The position numbers were made by a program, and so were the translations under genes. Below the pieces are notes generated by a model. The model saw nothing but the letters and a program-made list of their open reading frames with translations, was not told where the DNA came from and made no database searches. Positions 26,217-35,130 of a DNA stretch of 64,000 nt are shown here, piece by piece (positions within the stretch are counted from its first letter, which is position 1; each line of letters opens with the position of its first letter). The stretch is from Rhizobium sp. P40RR-XXII (GTDB lineage: Bacteria > Pseudomonadota > Alphaproteobacteria > Rhizobiales > Rhizobiaceae), in contig NZ_JABAII010000008.1 of NCBI RefSeq assembly GCF_012641405.1, positions 291,111 to 355,110 of the forward strand, written 5' to 3'.

Positions 26217-27608
26217 CTACCGCACCCTCTGCCTGATGTGATGATACAGCGCCCGGATCGCCTGCGCTTCGCCGCCGCCCGGCGAATGCGGCCGTTCGCT
26301 CTGCGCCCAGCCGTAGATATCGAAATGGACCCAGCTCGGCGTTTTCGTCACAAAGCGCTTGAGGAACAGGGCGGCCGTAATGGAGCCTGCCATGCCGCCT
26401 GATGGAGCATTGGTGATATCGGCGAATTTCGTGCGGATATCCTTGTCGTAGCCCATGTAAAGCGGCATCCGCCACAGCGGATCGTCCGTCTCCAGGCTCG
26501 CTTCGGTCAGATCGCGGGCAAGATCGTCGTCGTCGGTGAAGAAGGGCGGCAGGTCGGGGCCGAGCGCGACGCGGGCAGCACCGGTCAGCGTCGCCATGTC
26601 GATCATCAGGTCCGGCGCGTCCTCATCGGCATAGGCAAGCGCATCGGCGAGGATCAGCCGTCCCTCCGCATCCGTATTGTCGATCTGCACGGTGAGGCCC
26701 TTGCGGCTCGTGTAGATATCGCCGGGGCGGAAGGCGTTGGACGAAATCGAGTTCTCGACGACGGGAATGATGACGCGCAGATCGACCTTGAGCTTGGCGT
26801 CCATGATCATCAGCGCCAGGCCCATGACATTCGCGGCACCGCCCATATCCTTCTTCATCAACAGCATCGAGGATGCCGGCTTGATGTCGAGGCCGCCGGT
26901 GTCGAAGCAGACGCCCTTGCCGACCAGCGTGATGCGGCGATGTCCCTTTTTCCCCCAGCGCAGTTCCAGAAGGCGCGGCGCGTCGGCGCTCGCACGTCCC
27001 ACAGTATGCACGAGCGGGAAATTCTCCTTCAGGAGGTCGTCGCCGATGATGACGGACATTTCCGCCTTGTAGTGTTCGGCAAGCGCCCGGAAGGCAGCTT
27101 CGAGTTGCTCCGGCCCCATGTCGTTGGTTGGCGTATTGATGAGATCGCGTGCCAGGAACACGCCCGCGAGCTGACGCTTGATGTCGGCGGCGTCCGCATC
27201 GCGCGGGATCATCAACGTCGGCGCCGTCGCCTTCTCGGACTTGTAGCGCTCGAAGCGATAGCTGCCGAGGCCGAAACCGAGCGAAAGCCGGTTTGCCGTC
27301 AGCGGCGCCGTCTCGACGTGCCAATCACCCGCCGGCAGGCTGCGCGCGAGCCTTCCCGTCAGGAAGGGCTGTTCGGAGGGATTGGAGCCCAGGCCGAACA
27401 AGGCCCCGCCCAGATGTCCGTCGGCCGTCGGGATCAGCAGCAGCGAGCCGCTTTCCGCCTTGTAACCTGCCTTGCTGGCCCAATCGAGCGCGATGGGATC
27501 GATGGTGCCGGTCTCGATATGCGCCGGAGTGACGGCAAAGATCGGCAGCGTCGCACCACCCTTCGAATTGAAGGGTGTCGCACGCTCGATATATTGGTAG
27601 GGGGCCAT
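26217..27608 (-). CDS. M17 leucyl aminopeptidase family protein
   Basis: 463 residues, the usual size. The C-terminal catalytic domain has the metal and active-site motifs: VGKGVCFDTGGLDIKPASSM, MKKDMGGAANVMG, and NTDAEGRLILADALAYA, followed by DMATLTGAARVALG. The N-terminal domain is divergent as usual for PepA/PepB-like enzymes. It removes N-terminal residues from peptides in the cytoplasm using two divalent metal ions. It diverges from the TadD-like gene and is separated from the MarR gene by a palindromic element, so it is probably transcribed alone. Confidence 0.94.
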   Translation of the reverse strand: MAPYQYIERATPFNSKGGATLPIFAVTPAHIETGTIDPIALDWASKAGYKAESGSLLLIPTADGHLGGALFGLGSNPSEQPFLTGRLARSLPAGDWHVETAPLTANRLSLGFGLGSYRFERYKSEKATAPTLMIPRDADAADIKRQLAGVFLARDLINTPTNDMGPEQLEAAFRALAEHYKAEMSVIIGDDLLKENFPLVHTVGRASADAPRLLELRWGKKGHRRITLVGKGVCFDTGGLDIKPASSMLLMKKDMGGAANVMGLALMIMDAKLKVDLRVIIPVVENSISSNAFRPGDIYTSRKGLTVQIDNTDAEGRLILADALAYADEDAPDLMIDMATLTGAARVALGPDLPPFFTDDDDLARDLTEASLETDDPLWRMPLYMGYDKDIRTKFADITNAPSGGMAGSITAALFLKRFVTKTPSWVHFDIYGWAQSERPHSPGGGEAQAIRALYHHIRQRVR

Positions 27609-27774
27609 GACTATCCTTTGACGATGACTTCAGAGAGTTGGATACTTCGGAGAATCGAGAGTTAACCGTCTGTTAGGGTTAACAGATTATTGCTGGAGCG
27701 AACATTGCGTCGAACCTTTCCCTGTTCCGATTCTAGGCCTCGCGCAAGACTTATGGAATTCAGGGATAAGCGAA

Positions 27775-28602
27775 ATGCCCGCCGTTTCAACCGCGTCTTT
27801 ATTCAGAACCTTCCTTTTCCGGGGCGCTTCCGCAGCATTTCTGGCGCTGGCGCTCGCAAGCTGCTCGACGACCGGAAAGGACCGGATGACGACCGGTTCG
27901 ATCCCCAAGACGCCGAACTCTCTCGACACGATGAACGGCACCGATCTGGCGCAGGCGACTGCCACCTATGGCAAGGCCTATGACGCCAATCCTAAGGATC
28001 GCGACGCTGGCGTCACCTATGCCAATGCCTTGCGCATGAGCGGCCGCAACGACCAGGCGCTCGCCGTCATGCAGCAGGTGGCAATCGCCAATCCGACCGA
28101 TCGCGGCGTGCTTGCCGCCTATGGCAAGGCACAGGCGGCGGCGGGCCAGCTCGAGGAAGCGCTGTCGACCATCGACCGCGCGCAGCTTCCGGACCGGCCG
28201 GACTGGCGTCTGGTTTCCGCGCAAGGTGCCATCCTCGACCAGCTCGGACGCTCCGCCGATGCGCGCGCCAAATATCGCGACGCGCTGGTGCTGGCCCCGA
28301 ACGAGCCGACCATTCTTTCCAATCTCGGCATGTCCTACGTGCTGACCGGCGACCTCAAGAACGCCGAAAACTACCTTCGCTCGGCCGTCTCGCAGCCGGG
28401 CGCCGACAGCCGCGTGCGGCAGAACCTGGCGCTGGTCGTCGGCCTGCAGGGCCGCTTTGCCGATGCGGAACAGATCGCGCGCCAGGAGCTGACACCGCAG
28501 CAAGCCAACGCCAACGTCGCCTATCTCAGGGGCATGCTGGCGCAGCGGAATTCCTGGCAGAAACTTGCAGCCAGCGGCGACGCGAGTAAAACTGTCGAAT
28601 AG
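27775..28602 (+). CDS. tadD: TPR-repeat lipoprotein, TadD-like pilus assembly factor
   Basis: 275 residues. The hydrophobic start ends in the lipobox LASC with Cys30, so it is a lipoprotein. Tandem tetratricopeptide repeats follow (VTYANALRMSGRNDQALAVM, LAAYGKAQAAAGQLEEALS, ILSNLGMSYVLTGDLKNAENY). TadD lipoproteins of this build help the outer-membrane secretin of Tad pili. It lies close to the tad operon but on the other strand, with the LysE gene between, so it is transcribed separately. The TadD assignment rests on architecture and neighbourhood. Confidence 0.8.
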   Translation: MPAVSTASLFRTFLFRGASAAFLALALASCSTTGKDRMTTGSIPKTPNSLDTMNGTDLAQATATYGKAYDANPKDRDAGVTYANALRMSGRNDQALAVMQQVAIANPTDRGVLAAYGKAQAAAGQLEEALSTIDRAQLPDRPDWRLVSAQGAILDQLGRSADARAKYRDALVLAPNEPTILSNLGMSYVLTGDLKNAENYLRSAVSQPGADSRVRQNLALVVGLQGRFADAEQIARQELTPQQANANVAYLRGMLAQRNSWQKLAASGDASKTVE

Positions 28603-28666
28603 CGCAGTTGCCGCAATAGCGGACAGCGCTTCCGGCAAACTGTTTCAAGCGATAAGTATAGAGGGA

Positions 28667-29311
28667 TCAACGCCAGAGATGGCGCGGCAGGCCCTCGGCC
28701 ACCAGCCGCGCTCCGAGCGCGCCCATCACGACGCCGGCCACGCGGTCGATCCAGAGCTTGGCACCAAGATACATTGCGCGCGGGCGGTTCGACGAGAAGG
28801 CGATCGTCACCACCGTGTACCATCCGGCCTCGACCAAAAAGACCGCCGGCGGAACGGCAGCCAGCAGCCAGGGCGCGGGAGCCGCCGGCAGGAGGGCCGC
28901 GAAGATACTGCCATAGAAGATGGCGGTCTTCGGATTGCTGAGCTGGGTGCCGAGCGCAAAGAGGAAATTGCGCGTTGCGCCCGCTGCCTTCGGCGTCGCG
29001 GGTGAATCGATCGGAAGGTCATCCGCCGCGCCGCGCCAGATGCGGATGCCGACATAGATCAGATAGAGACCGCCGGCGACTTTCAGCGCCAGATACAGCC
29101 ATTCGACCTTCATCAGCAGGGCGCTCAGGCCGAACAGGGCCAAGGTTGCGAAAATGACGCTGCCCATCCCCATGCCGAGAGCCGCGGCAAGGCCGGCCTT
29201 TCGCGAACGGGAAACGGCAATACGGGAGACAAGCACGAAACTCGGACCGGGACTGACGGCTCCGATGAAGACTGCGGCAATAACGCTAAGAAACACTGCC
29301 ATGGACGACAT
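28667..29311 (-). CDS. LysE family amino-acid exporter
   Basis: 214 residues from ATG 29311, which has an ideal GGAGG site six bases before it. Six hydrophobic segments and the motifs FIGAVSPGPSFVLVSRIAVS and GLAAALGMGMGSVIFATLA are characteristic of LysE/RhtB exporters, as is NPKTAIFYGSIFAALLP. It likely exports an amino acid or homoserine-type compound. It sits between tadC and the TadD-like gene without an obvious link to pilus formation. Confidence 0.92.
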   Translation of the reverse strand: MSSMAVFLSVIAAVFIGAVSPGPSFVLVSRIAVSRSRKAGLAAALGMGMGSVIFATLALFGLSALLMKVEWLYLALKVAGGLYLIYVGIRIWRGAADDLPIDSPATPKAAGATRNFLFALGTQLSNPKTAIFYGSIFAALLPAAPAPWLLAAVPPAVFLVEAGWYTVVTIAFSSNRPRAMYLGAKLWIDRVAGVVMGALGARLVAEGLPRHLWR

Positions 29312-29451
29312 GCGACACCTCCGATATGGCTGGACATCCTTGTCAGCGGTGGGCGGCAGCCTCCAGGGCATGCCAAGGATCTCCGCTTCCGGCTGTCCGC
29401 GACCCTGGATGGAAGATTAATCATATCCACACGCAGCAGGCAAGCGACGGA

Positions 29452-30429
29452 TCAGAACTTGTCCATGGCCTGGATGATCGCCGGGCCGAGAATGACAGCC
29501 ATCAGGACCGGCAGGAAGAAGATGATCATCGGCACGGTCAGCTTCGGCGGCAGCGCGGCTGCCTTCTTCTCCGCCTCGTTCATGCGCTCGTCGCGGCCCT
29601 CCTGCGCCATGACGCGCAGCGCCTGGGAGAGCGGCGTGCCGTAGCGCTCGGCCTGAATGAGCGCCTGCGTCACCGATTTGACGAGCTCGATCTGCGTGCG
29701 GGCGGCAAGATTGTCGAAGGCCGTGCGGCGATCCTGCAGGAAGGAAAGTTCGGCCGTAGTCAGCACCATTTCCTCGGCGAGCGGCGGGGATTGCTCGGTC
29801 ATTTCCTCGGACACACGATGCATGCCGGCTTCGATCGATATGCCCGATTCCACGCATATCAGCATCAGGTCGAGAGCATCCGGCCAGGCGCGCTTGATCG
29901 ACTTCTGACGCTTGGCCATCCGGTTGGAAACATAGATGTTCGGCGCGTAGAAGCCGAGATAGGCCGTGCCGATGACGCCGAGCAGGCGGATCGGAAGGGG
30001 CTTTGCGGCAAACCAGCCGAGAACGAACACCACCACGATCGCAGCCGCCAAGAACAGGAACGGCAGGAAGAACCGCGCCACCAGAAACATGTTCAACGCG
30101 TTTTCGGACCGCAGGCCAGCCGCCCGCAGGCGGTTCATGGTATTGGCATCAACCAGCGCGTTTCGCAGGTTGAAGCGCTCGACGATCTGCCGGGCGTTGC
30201 GATTGTTATGGCTGCGCAGCGATGCCTTGCCGCCGTCGGCGCTCAGCCGCGCCCGCTCGCGTGCGCGGATCTGCTCGCGCTCCGTGGAGACGGCCTTCAT
30301 GCGTTTGTTGAGATCGCCACGCTCCAGCAGCGGCATGGCGATCGTGTAGAAGGTGGCAAAGACGGCAATGGCAACGACGACGGCGAGAAGGGTGCCGGGA
30401 TCGGTCAGTTTGGCGGCCAGATCGGACAT
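29452..30429 (-). CDS. tadC: Tad pilus inner-membrane protein TadC (type II secretion F family)
   Basis: 325 residues. Hydrophobic helices at the start (LLAVVVAIAVFATFYTIAMP), middle and end flank the T2SF domain with PDALDLMLICVESGISIEAG and AERYGTPLSQALRVMAQEGR, the standard TadC motifs. With TadB it forms the inner-membrane platform driven by the CpaF ATPase. Last gene of the minus-strand tad operon, 20 bases after tadB. Confidence 0.93.
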   Translation of the reverse strand: MSDLAAKLTDPGTLLAVVVAIAVFATFYTIAMPLLERGDLNKRMKAVSTEREQIRARERARLSADGGKASLRSHNNRNARQIVERFNLRNALVDANTMNRLRAAGLRSENALNMFLVARFFLPFLFLAAAIVVVFVLGWFAAKPLPIRLLGVIGTAYLGFYAPNIYVSNRMAKRQKSIKRAWPDALDLMLICVESGISIEAGMHRVSEEMTEQSPPLAEEMVLTTAELSFLQDRRTAFDNLAARTQIELVKSVTQALIQAERYGTPLSQALRVMAQEGRDERMNEAEKKAAALPPKLTVPMIIFFLPVLMAVILGPAIIQAMDKF

Positions 30430-30449
30430 GGGCTATGCGGCTCCTTCGC

Positions 30450-31457
30450 TCAGATCTCGAAATTGACCATGTTGCGCATGATGAAGATTCCGAACGACAT
30501 CCAGATGCCGGCTCCGACCAAGATCAGATGGCCGCGCGGATCGGTAAACAGGATCATCATGTATTGCGGCGACGTCAGATAGACGAGCAGCATCACGATA
30601 AAGGGCAGAGCGCCGATGATGACGGCGGATGCCTTTGCCTCCATCGACAGCGCCTGGACCTTCGCCTTCATTTTCTTGCGGTCGCGCAGCACCTTTGCGA
30701 GATTGCCCAAAGCTTCCGACAGGTTGCCGCCGGCCTGGGCCTGAATGGTGATGACGATCGAGAAAAAATTCACTTCCTGCAGCGGCATTTGGTTCGTCAT
30801 GCGCGCGCACGCTTCAGACATGCTGAGACCGACCTGCTGCGCTTCGACCACCCGCCGGAATTCCGACTTGACCGGATCGCGCGCCTCGGCGGCCACCAGC
30901 CGCACCGCATCGTTGAGCGGCAGGCCCGAGCGAAGGGAGCGGGTGATGAGATCGAGCGCGTTCGGAAATTCTTCGAGAAACTTGTTTTGCCGGCGCTTGA
31001 TGAGGAAACCGAGAATCCAGCGCGGCAGACCGAAAGCGACGGCAAAGAACAGTCCTAGGATGACCAGGGGTGGAGCGCCGGCAATGAAAAAGACCAGCAC
31101 CGCGAACAGGCCGAACAGCACGCTGAAAACGTAGAAGCGCGACGGTGTCAGCGACAAGCCGGCGTGCGCCAGGCGCGCCTTCAGCGACTGCTTTTTCTTG
31201 GTGTTTTCGGTCTGGCGCCGCTCCAGATCCTTGAGCGAATCCTGCACGGATTTGCGCCGCTTGGACATTTCCTGGACGCGATCGCGCGCCGCCTTGACCT
31301 TCACACGGTCAGTTTCGGCCTGCCTGATCCGGTTGACGCGGCTTGCGGCCTTCTTCTGGGCCTCGATCCGAGAATAGAGAATGCCATAGCAGACGGCAGC
31401 CGCCGAAACCGCAGTCAGCAGGACAATCAACAGCACTATTGGATCGACACCGAACAT
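30450..31457 (-). CDS. tadB: Tad pilus inner-membrane protein TadB (type II secretion F family)
   Basis: 335 residues. An N-terminal helix precedes a charged coiled segment (residues 35-80, VNRIRQAETDRVKVKAARD). Two further helices and the T2SF domain follow: FPNALDLITRSLRSGLPLND and GGNLSEALGNLAKVLRDR. It pairs with TadC in the inner-membrane platform. It starts 8 bases after the cpaF stop. Confidence 0.93.
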   Translation of the reverse strand: MFGVDPIVLLIVLLTAVSAAAVCYGILYSRIEAQKKAASRVNRIRQAETDRVKVKAARDRVQEMSKRRKSVQDSLKDLERRQTENTKKKQSLKARLAHAGLSLTPSRFYVFSVLFGLFAVLVFFIAGAPPLVILGLFFAVAFGLPRWILGFLIKRRQNKFLEEFPNALDLITRSLRSGLPLNDAVRLVAAEARDPVKSEFRRVVEAQQVGLSMSEACARMTNQMPLQEVNFFSIVITIQAQAGGNLSEALGNLAKVLRDRKKMKAKVQALSMEAKASAVIIGALPFIVMLLVYLTSPQYMMILFTDPRGHLILVGAGIWMSFGIFIMRNMVNFEI

Positions 31458-31465
31458 CGTCAGCC

Positions 31466-32947
31466 CTATTGCGCCTTCTGTTCCATCTCGTCGAGCGCAG
31501 CCGCGAGGCGTCGCTCCTCATTGTAGTAGCGGGCACGATCCCAGAAATGCGGCTTGCCGATGCCAGTGGAAACGTGCCGGCCGATGATGCGGCCGTTCGC
31601 GTCTTCGCCCTCGATCTCGTAGCGCATCAGATCCTGCGTGATGATTACGTCGCCTTCCATGCCGATGACCTCGGTGATCTGCGTGATGCGGCGCGAACCG
31701 TCGCGCAGACGAGCGGCCTGGATGATCACATCGACGGAGGTGGAGACAATCTCACGCACGGTCTTGGCCGGCAGGCTGAAGCCGCCCATGGCAATCATCG
31801 ATTCGATACGGCTCAGGCATTCGCGCGGCGTGTTGGCGTGGATCGTACCCATGGAACCGTCATGGCCCGTGTTCATCGCCTGCAGCAGGTCGAAGACCTC
31901 CGGTCCACGCACTTCGCCGACGATGATCCGCTCTGGACGCATGCGCAGGCAGTTCTTGACCAAATCGCGCATGGTGATCTCGCCCTCGCCTTCGATGTTC
32001 GGCGGGCGGGTTTCGAGGCGCACGACATGCGGCTGCTGCAGCTGCAGCTCGGCGGTGTCTTCGCAGGTGATGACGCGCTCGTCGCGGTCGATATAGTTGG
32101 TCAGGCAGTTGAGCAGCGTCGTCTTGCCCGAGCCCGTACCGCCTGAAATGACGACGTTGCAGCGCACGCGACCGATGATCTGCAGCAGCGTCGCGCCCTC
32201 CGGCGTGATGGCGCCGAAGCGGACGAGCTGATCGAGCGTCAGCTTGTCCTTCTTGAACTTACGAATGGTCAGCGCCGGACCATCGATCGCCAAAGGCGGC
32301 GCAATGACGTTGACGCGCGAACCATCCGGCAGGCGCGCGTCGCAGATCGGGCTGGATTCATCGACGCGGCGGCCGACCTGGCTGACGATACGCTGGCAGA
32401 TGGACAGAAGCTGCGCATTGTCACGGAAACGGATTTCCGATTCGACGGTCTTGCCGCCGACTTCGATAAAGGTCTGGCCGGCGCCGTTGACCATGATGTC
32501 CGCGATGTCGTCGCGGGCCAAAAGCGGCTCCAGCGGACCGTAGCCGAGTACGTCGTTGCAGATATCCTCGAGCAGTTCCTCCTGCTCGGAAATCGACATC
32601 GCAAAATTCTTGATCGTGATGATGTCGTTGACGATATCGCGGATTTCCTCGCGCGCCGCTTCCGGTCCGAGCTTGGAAAGCTGCGAGAGGTCGATCGTGT
32701 CGATGAGCGCTGAGAAGACCTGCGACTTGGTATCGTAATATTCTTCGGTGCGGACCGGCCGGCGGCGACTAGGCGTCTGCATCGGCGGGGGCGCGACCTG
32801 CTGGCGCTGCTGAGCGGGATCGCGCGACGGCTCTATCAGCACGGCCGGTGCCGCGGGCGCGGTTGCGGCCGGCGCACGCGCCGGCGCCGGCGGAGGCATT
32901 GCGCCGCCGCCTTTTGCAGAACCTTCATTTCCGCGCTTGCCAAACAT
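31466..32947 (-). CDS. cpaF: Tad pilus assembly ATPase CpaF/TadA
   Basis: 493 residues. A proline/alanine-rich N-terminal tail (1-65) leads into the secretion ATPase: IADIMVNGAGQTFIEVGGK, Walker A GGTGSGKT at 269-276, the Asp box region TCEDTAELQLQ, Walker B-like MRPERIIVGEVRGPEVFDLL and the His box TGHDGSMGTIHANTPRE. It energises pilin assembly at the inner membrane. The start is 77 bases after the cpaE stop. Confidence 0.96.
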   Translation of the reverse strand: MFGKRGNEGSAKGGGAMPPPAPARAPAATAPAAPAVLIEPSRDPAQQRQQVAPPPMQTPSRRRPVRTEEYYDTKSQVFSALIDTIDLSQLSKLGPEAAREEIRDIVNDIITIKNFAMSISEQEELLEDICNDVLGYGPLEPLLARDDIADIMVNGAGQTFIEVGGKTVESEIRFRDNAQLLSICQRIVSQVGRRVDESSPICDARLPDGSRVNVIAPPLAIDGPALTIRKFKKDKLTLDQLVRFGAITPEGATLLQIIGRVRCNVVISGGTGSGKTTLLNCLTNYIDRDERVITCEDTAELQLQQPHVVRLETRPPNIEGEGEITMRDLVKNCLRMRPERIIVGEVRGPEVFDLLQAMNTGHDGSMGTIHANTPRECLSRIESMIAMGGFSLPAKTVREIVSTSVDVIIQAARLRDGSRRITQITEVIGMEGDVIITQDLMRYEIEGEDANGRIIGRHVSTGIGKPHFWDRARYYNEERRLAAALDEMEQKAQ

Positions 32948-33024
32948 GCTTTCGATCCAATTCTACTGCTGCTGCATGACGTTCAGGAAGGCCCGCCTTC
33001 GGGAAGTCATGCGAAATCAAAGGA

Positions 33025-34296
33025 CTATTTCCGCTTCAGGAGGCCAAGCAGACCGCCCTTTCTCGCCTTCTTCAAAGCGACGCGTCCGGTGACGATGTGC
33101 GATATCTGCGAAAAGGTCTCGGCGATCGGCGATTTGGGATCCGTCTCCGAAATCATCCGTCCGCTGTTGGCGGCATTGCCGAACAAATGGATATCGAAGG
33201 GAATGACGGCGATCGGATCCGCCTCCAACGGCACGCAGAACTCCGAAGGATTGATTTCCGGGCGCTTCGGCATACCTACCTGATTGAGAATAAGGTGCGG
33301 TCCCTTGTCGTTGGGCCGCAGCTTGCGCAGAGCGTCGATCAGGTTTTTGGCATTGCGCAGGTTGGCGAGATCGGGAGCGGCGCAAATGACGACCTCATCG
33401 ACAGCGGCCAGCACCGAGCGCGTCCATTCCGTCCAGACATGAGGTACGTCCAGGACCGCCACCGGCGCGCTGCGCTGGAGAACATCGAGCACCGGCAGGA
33501 AGGCTTGCCCCTCGAAATCATAGGCGCGATCCAGCATGGAAGGCGCTGCCAGCAGCGACAGGTGCTGCGAGCATTTTGTCAGCAATCGATCGAGAAAGAC
33601 CTCGTCCAGGCGCTCCGGCGCGTATACGGCCTCAGCAATCCCCTGCGCCGGATCCTGATCGAAGTCGATATTAGCCGTGCCGTAGGGCAGATCGAGATCG
33701 GCAAGAATAGTCTCGGTGGAGAACAGGCTTGAAATGCCGAAGGCGCAATTATGCGCGATGGTGGATGCGCCCACCCCGCCCTTGGCGCCGATGAAAGCGA
33801 TGCTGCGACCGAGCGGTTCGGCATCGGGATCGATGAAGATCGCCGTCATGGCCGTCATCAGATCGACCATATCGGTGGGCTGCACGATATATTCGGAGAT
33901 GCCGTTGCGGATCAGCTCGCGGTAGAGGCCGATATCGTTATGGTAACCGACGATGACGACCTTGGTGCTCGGATCGCAGACGGCGGCGAGGGGCGCAAGT
34001 TCAGTCAGCAGATTGCGCGGATTGGCCCGCGTCTCAAGAATGATCAGATTGGGGGTCGGCGCCGAAGCGAACATGTTTGCCGCCGCCGCGATGCTGCCGC
34101 TGGTAATCCGGCAGCTGACCTTGGACATGCGCCGGTCGTTGGCGCATTGGTCCATCACCCGCTGCAGCTGCTCGCTTTCGCAGAAGGCATGCACCGAAAT
34201 GCGCGGCAGCGGCCGTAGATTGTCGAGATTGCCCGAGCGCGAGACGTCCTCGGCCTCCGCGGCAGTCGAGCCAATATCGTAGTCGATGGCGTTCAT
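33025..34296 (-). CDS. cpaE: Tad pilus localisation protein CpaE/TadZ (ParA-like)
   Basis: 423 residues. An atypical receiver-like domain (residues 32-155) precedes a ParA/MinD-type ATPase with the deviant Walker A motif GAKGGVGAS beginning at residue 170, and a DLDLPYGTANIDFD switch segment. CpaE/TadZ proteins place the pilus at the cell pole. It ends in a basic tail (KKARKGGLLGLLKRK) that could bind membrane. It follows cpaD by 33 bases. Confidence 0.93.
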   Translation of the reverse strand: MNAIDYDIGSTAAEAEDVSRSGNLDNLRPLPRISVHAFCESEQLQRVMDQCANDRRMSKVSCRITSGSIAAAANMFASAPTPNLIILETRANPRNLLTELAPLAAVCDPSTKVVIVGYHNDIGLYRELIRNGISEYIVQPTDMVDLMTAMTAIFIDPDAEPLGRSIAFIGAKGGVGASTIAHNCAFGISSLFSTETILADLDLPYGTANIDFDQDPAQGIAEAVYAPERLDEVFLDRLLTKCSQHLSLLAAPSMLDRAYDFEGQAFLPVLDVLQRSAPVAVLDVPHVWTEWTRSVLAAVDEVVICAAPDLANLRNAKNLIDALRKLRPNDKGPHLILNQVGMPKRPEINPSEFCVPLEADPIAVIPFDIHLFGNAANSGRMISETDPKSPIAETFSQISHIVTGRVALKKARKGGLLGLLKRK

Positions 34297-34329
34297 GATG
34301 TCATCCTGTTCCGCCGGTGCGTCCCATAA

Positions 34330-35118
34330 TCATTGGCCGGAGCTGCCAGAACCGCTGAAACCGCCGAGCGTGGCGGTACTCGTCGGAACCGAGCCGTTGC
34401 GGTAGTTGTCGATCACCTTGCTGCGTTGATCGGTATCGATCGGCGACGCAGCCCTGGGCGATATCAAATCCGTCGGATTGGCGACCTGTGCCGCCAGATT
34501 GTGCTGCGTCGCGCAGCCGAAATTGTAGTAGTTCTGATTGTCGAAGGCGTTGTCGGAAAGATCATTCGGCCATTGACCGCAGCTGTTGGTGAGAGCCGTC
34601 GTGGCTGTGAAGCGCAGACGCATCGGAGCTGCGTCGTCCAGGTCGCCGGCCCCGTAGTGGCTTTCGACGATGCGGGCCGACGGGATACCGTTCGCAATCA
34701 GCTCCCTGCGGATCTGCTGACGCAGCGTAGATGCCGCCAACGAATTCATCGATCCCCTCGGTACAAGGATTTCGACCGTACCGCTCGCATGAGCTCGATA
34801 ATCCTGGACAAATCCACGGATGGTATCGCGCATTCCCGTCGTCAGGCGACGGTCGCTGGCAGCGACCGGGATATCGAGATTGTGTTCCTTCTCCGCCAAC
34901 ACGATCGGATGACGCTGCCGATAGTCGTCGTTGATGGCGCTGGTGGTCATACGATCGCGTGAATCGGCGCAGCCGCTGATGGCGGCGGCCGTCAGGATCA
35001 GCGCCGGTGCTATCAGAGCCAGCCGGGAGAAACGGGGCCGGCCGATGCGAGGCGTATGGCGTTCGGGGCTGGCCACTTTTAGATCTCTCGTTAATCCGGT
35101 TGAAAAGGCGCGCTTCAT
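34330..35118 (-). CDS. cpaD: Tad pilus lipoprotein CpaD
   Basis: 262 residues. After a 30-residue basic tail a hydrophobic segment ends in AISGC, placing the lipid-bearing cysteine at residue 50. The conserved CpaD region follows: RQRHPIVLAEKEHNLDIPV, LIANGIPSARI and CGQWPNDLSDNAFDNQNYYNFGCATQHN in two parts. CpaD helps the outer-membrane secretin. The long region before the lipobox suggests a later start is possible. It begins 12 bases after the cpaC stop. Confidence 0.93.
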   Translation of the reverse strand: MKRAFSTGLTRDLKVASPERHTPRIGRPRFSRLALIAPALILTAAAISGCADSRDRMTTSAINDDYRQRHPIVLAEKEHNLDIPVAASDRRLTTGMRDTIRGFVQDYRAHASGTVEILVPRGSMNSLAASTLRQQIRRELIANGIPSARIVESHYGAGDLDDAAPMRLRFTATTALTNSCGQWPNDLSDNAFDNQNYYNFGCATQHNLAAQVANPTDLISPRAASPIDTDQRSKVIDNYRNGSVPTSTATLGGFSGSGSSGQ

Positions 35119-35130
35119 GGTCGGTGTCCC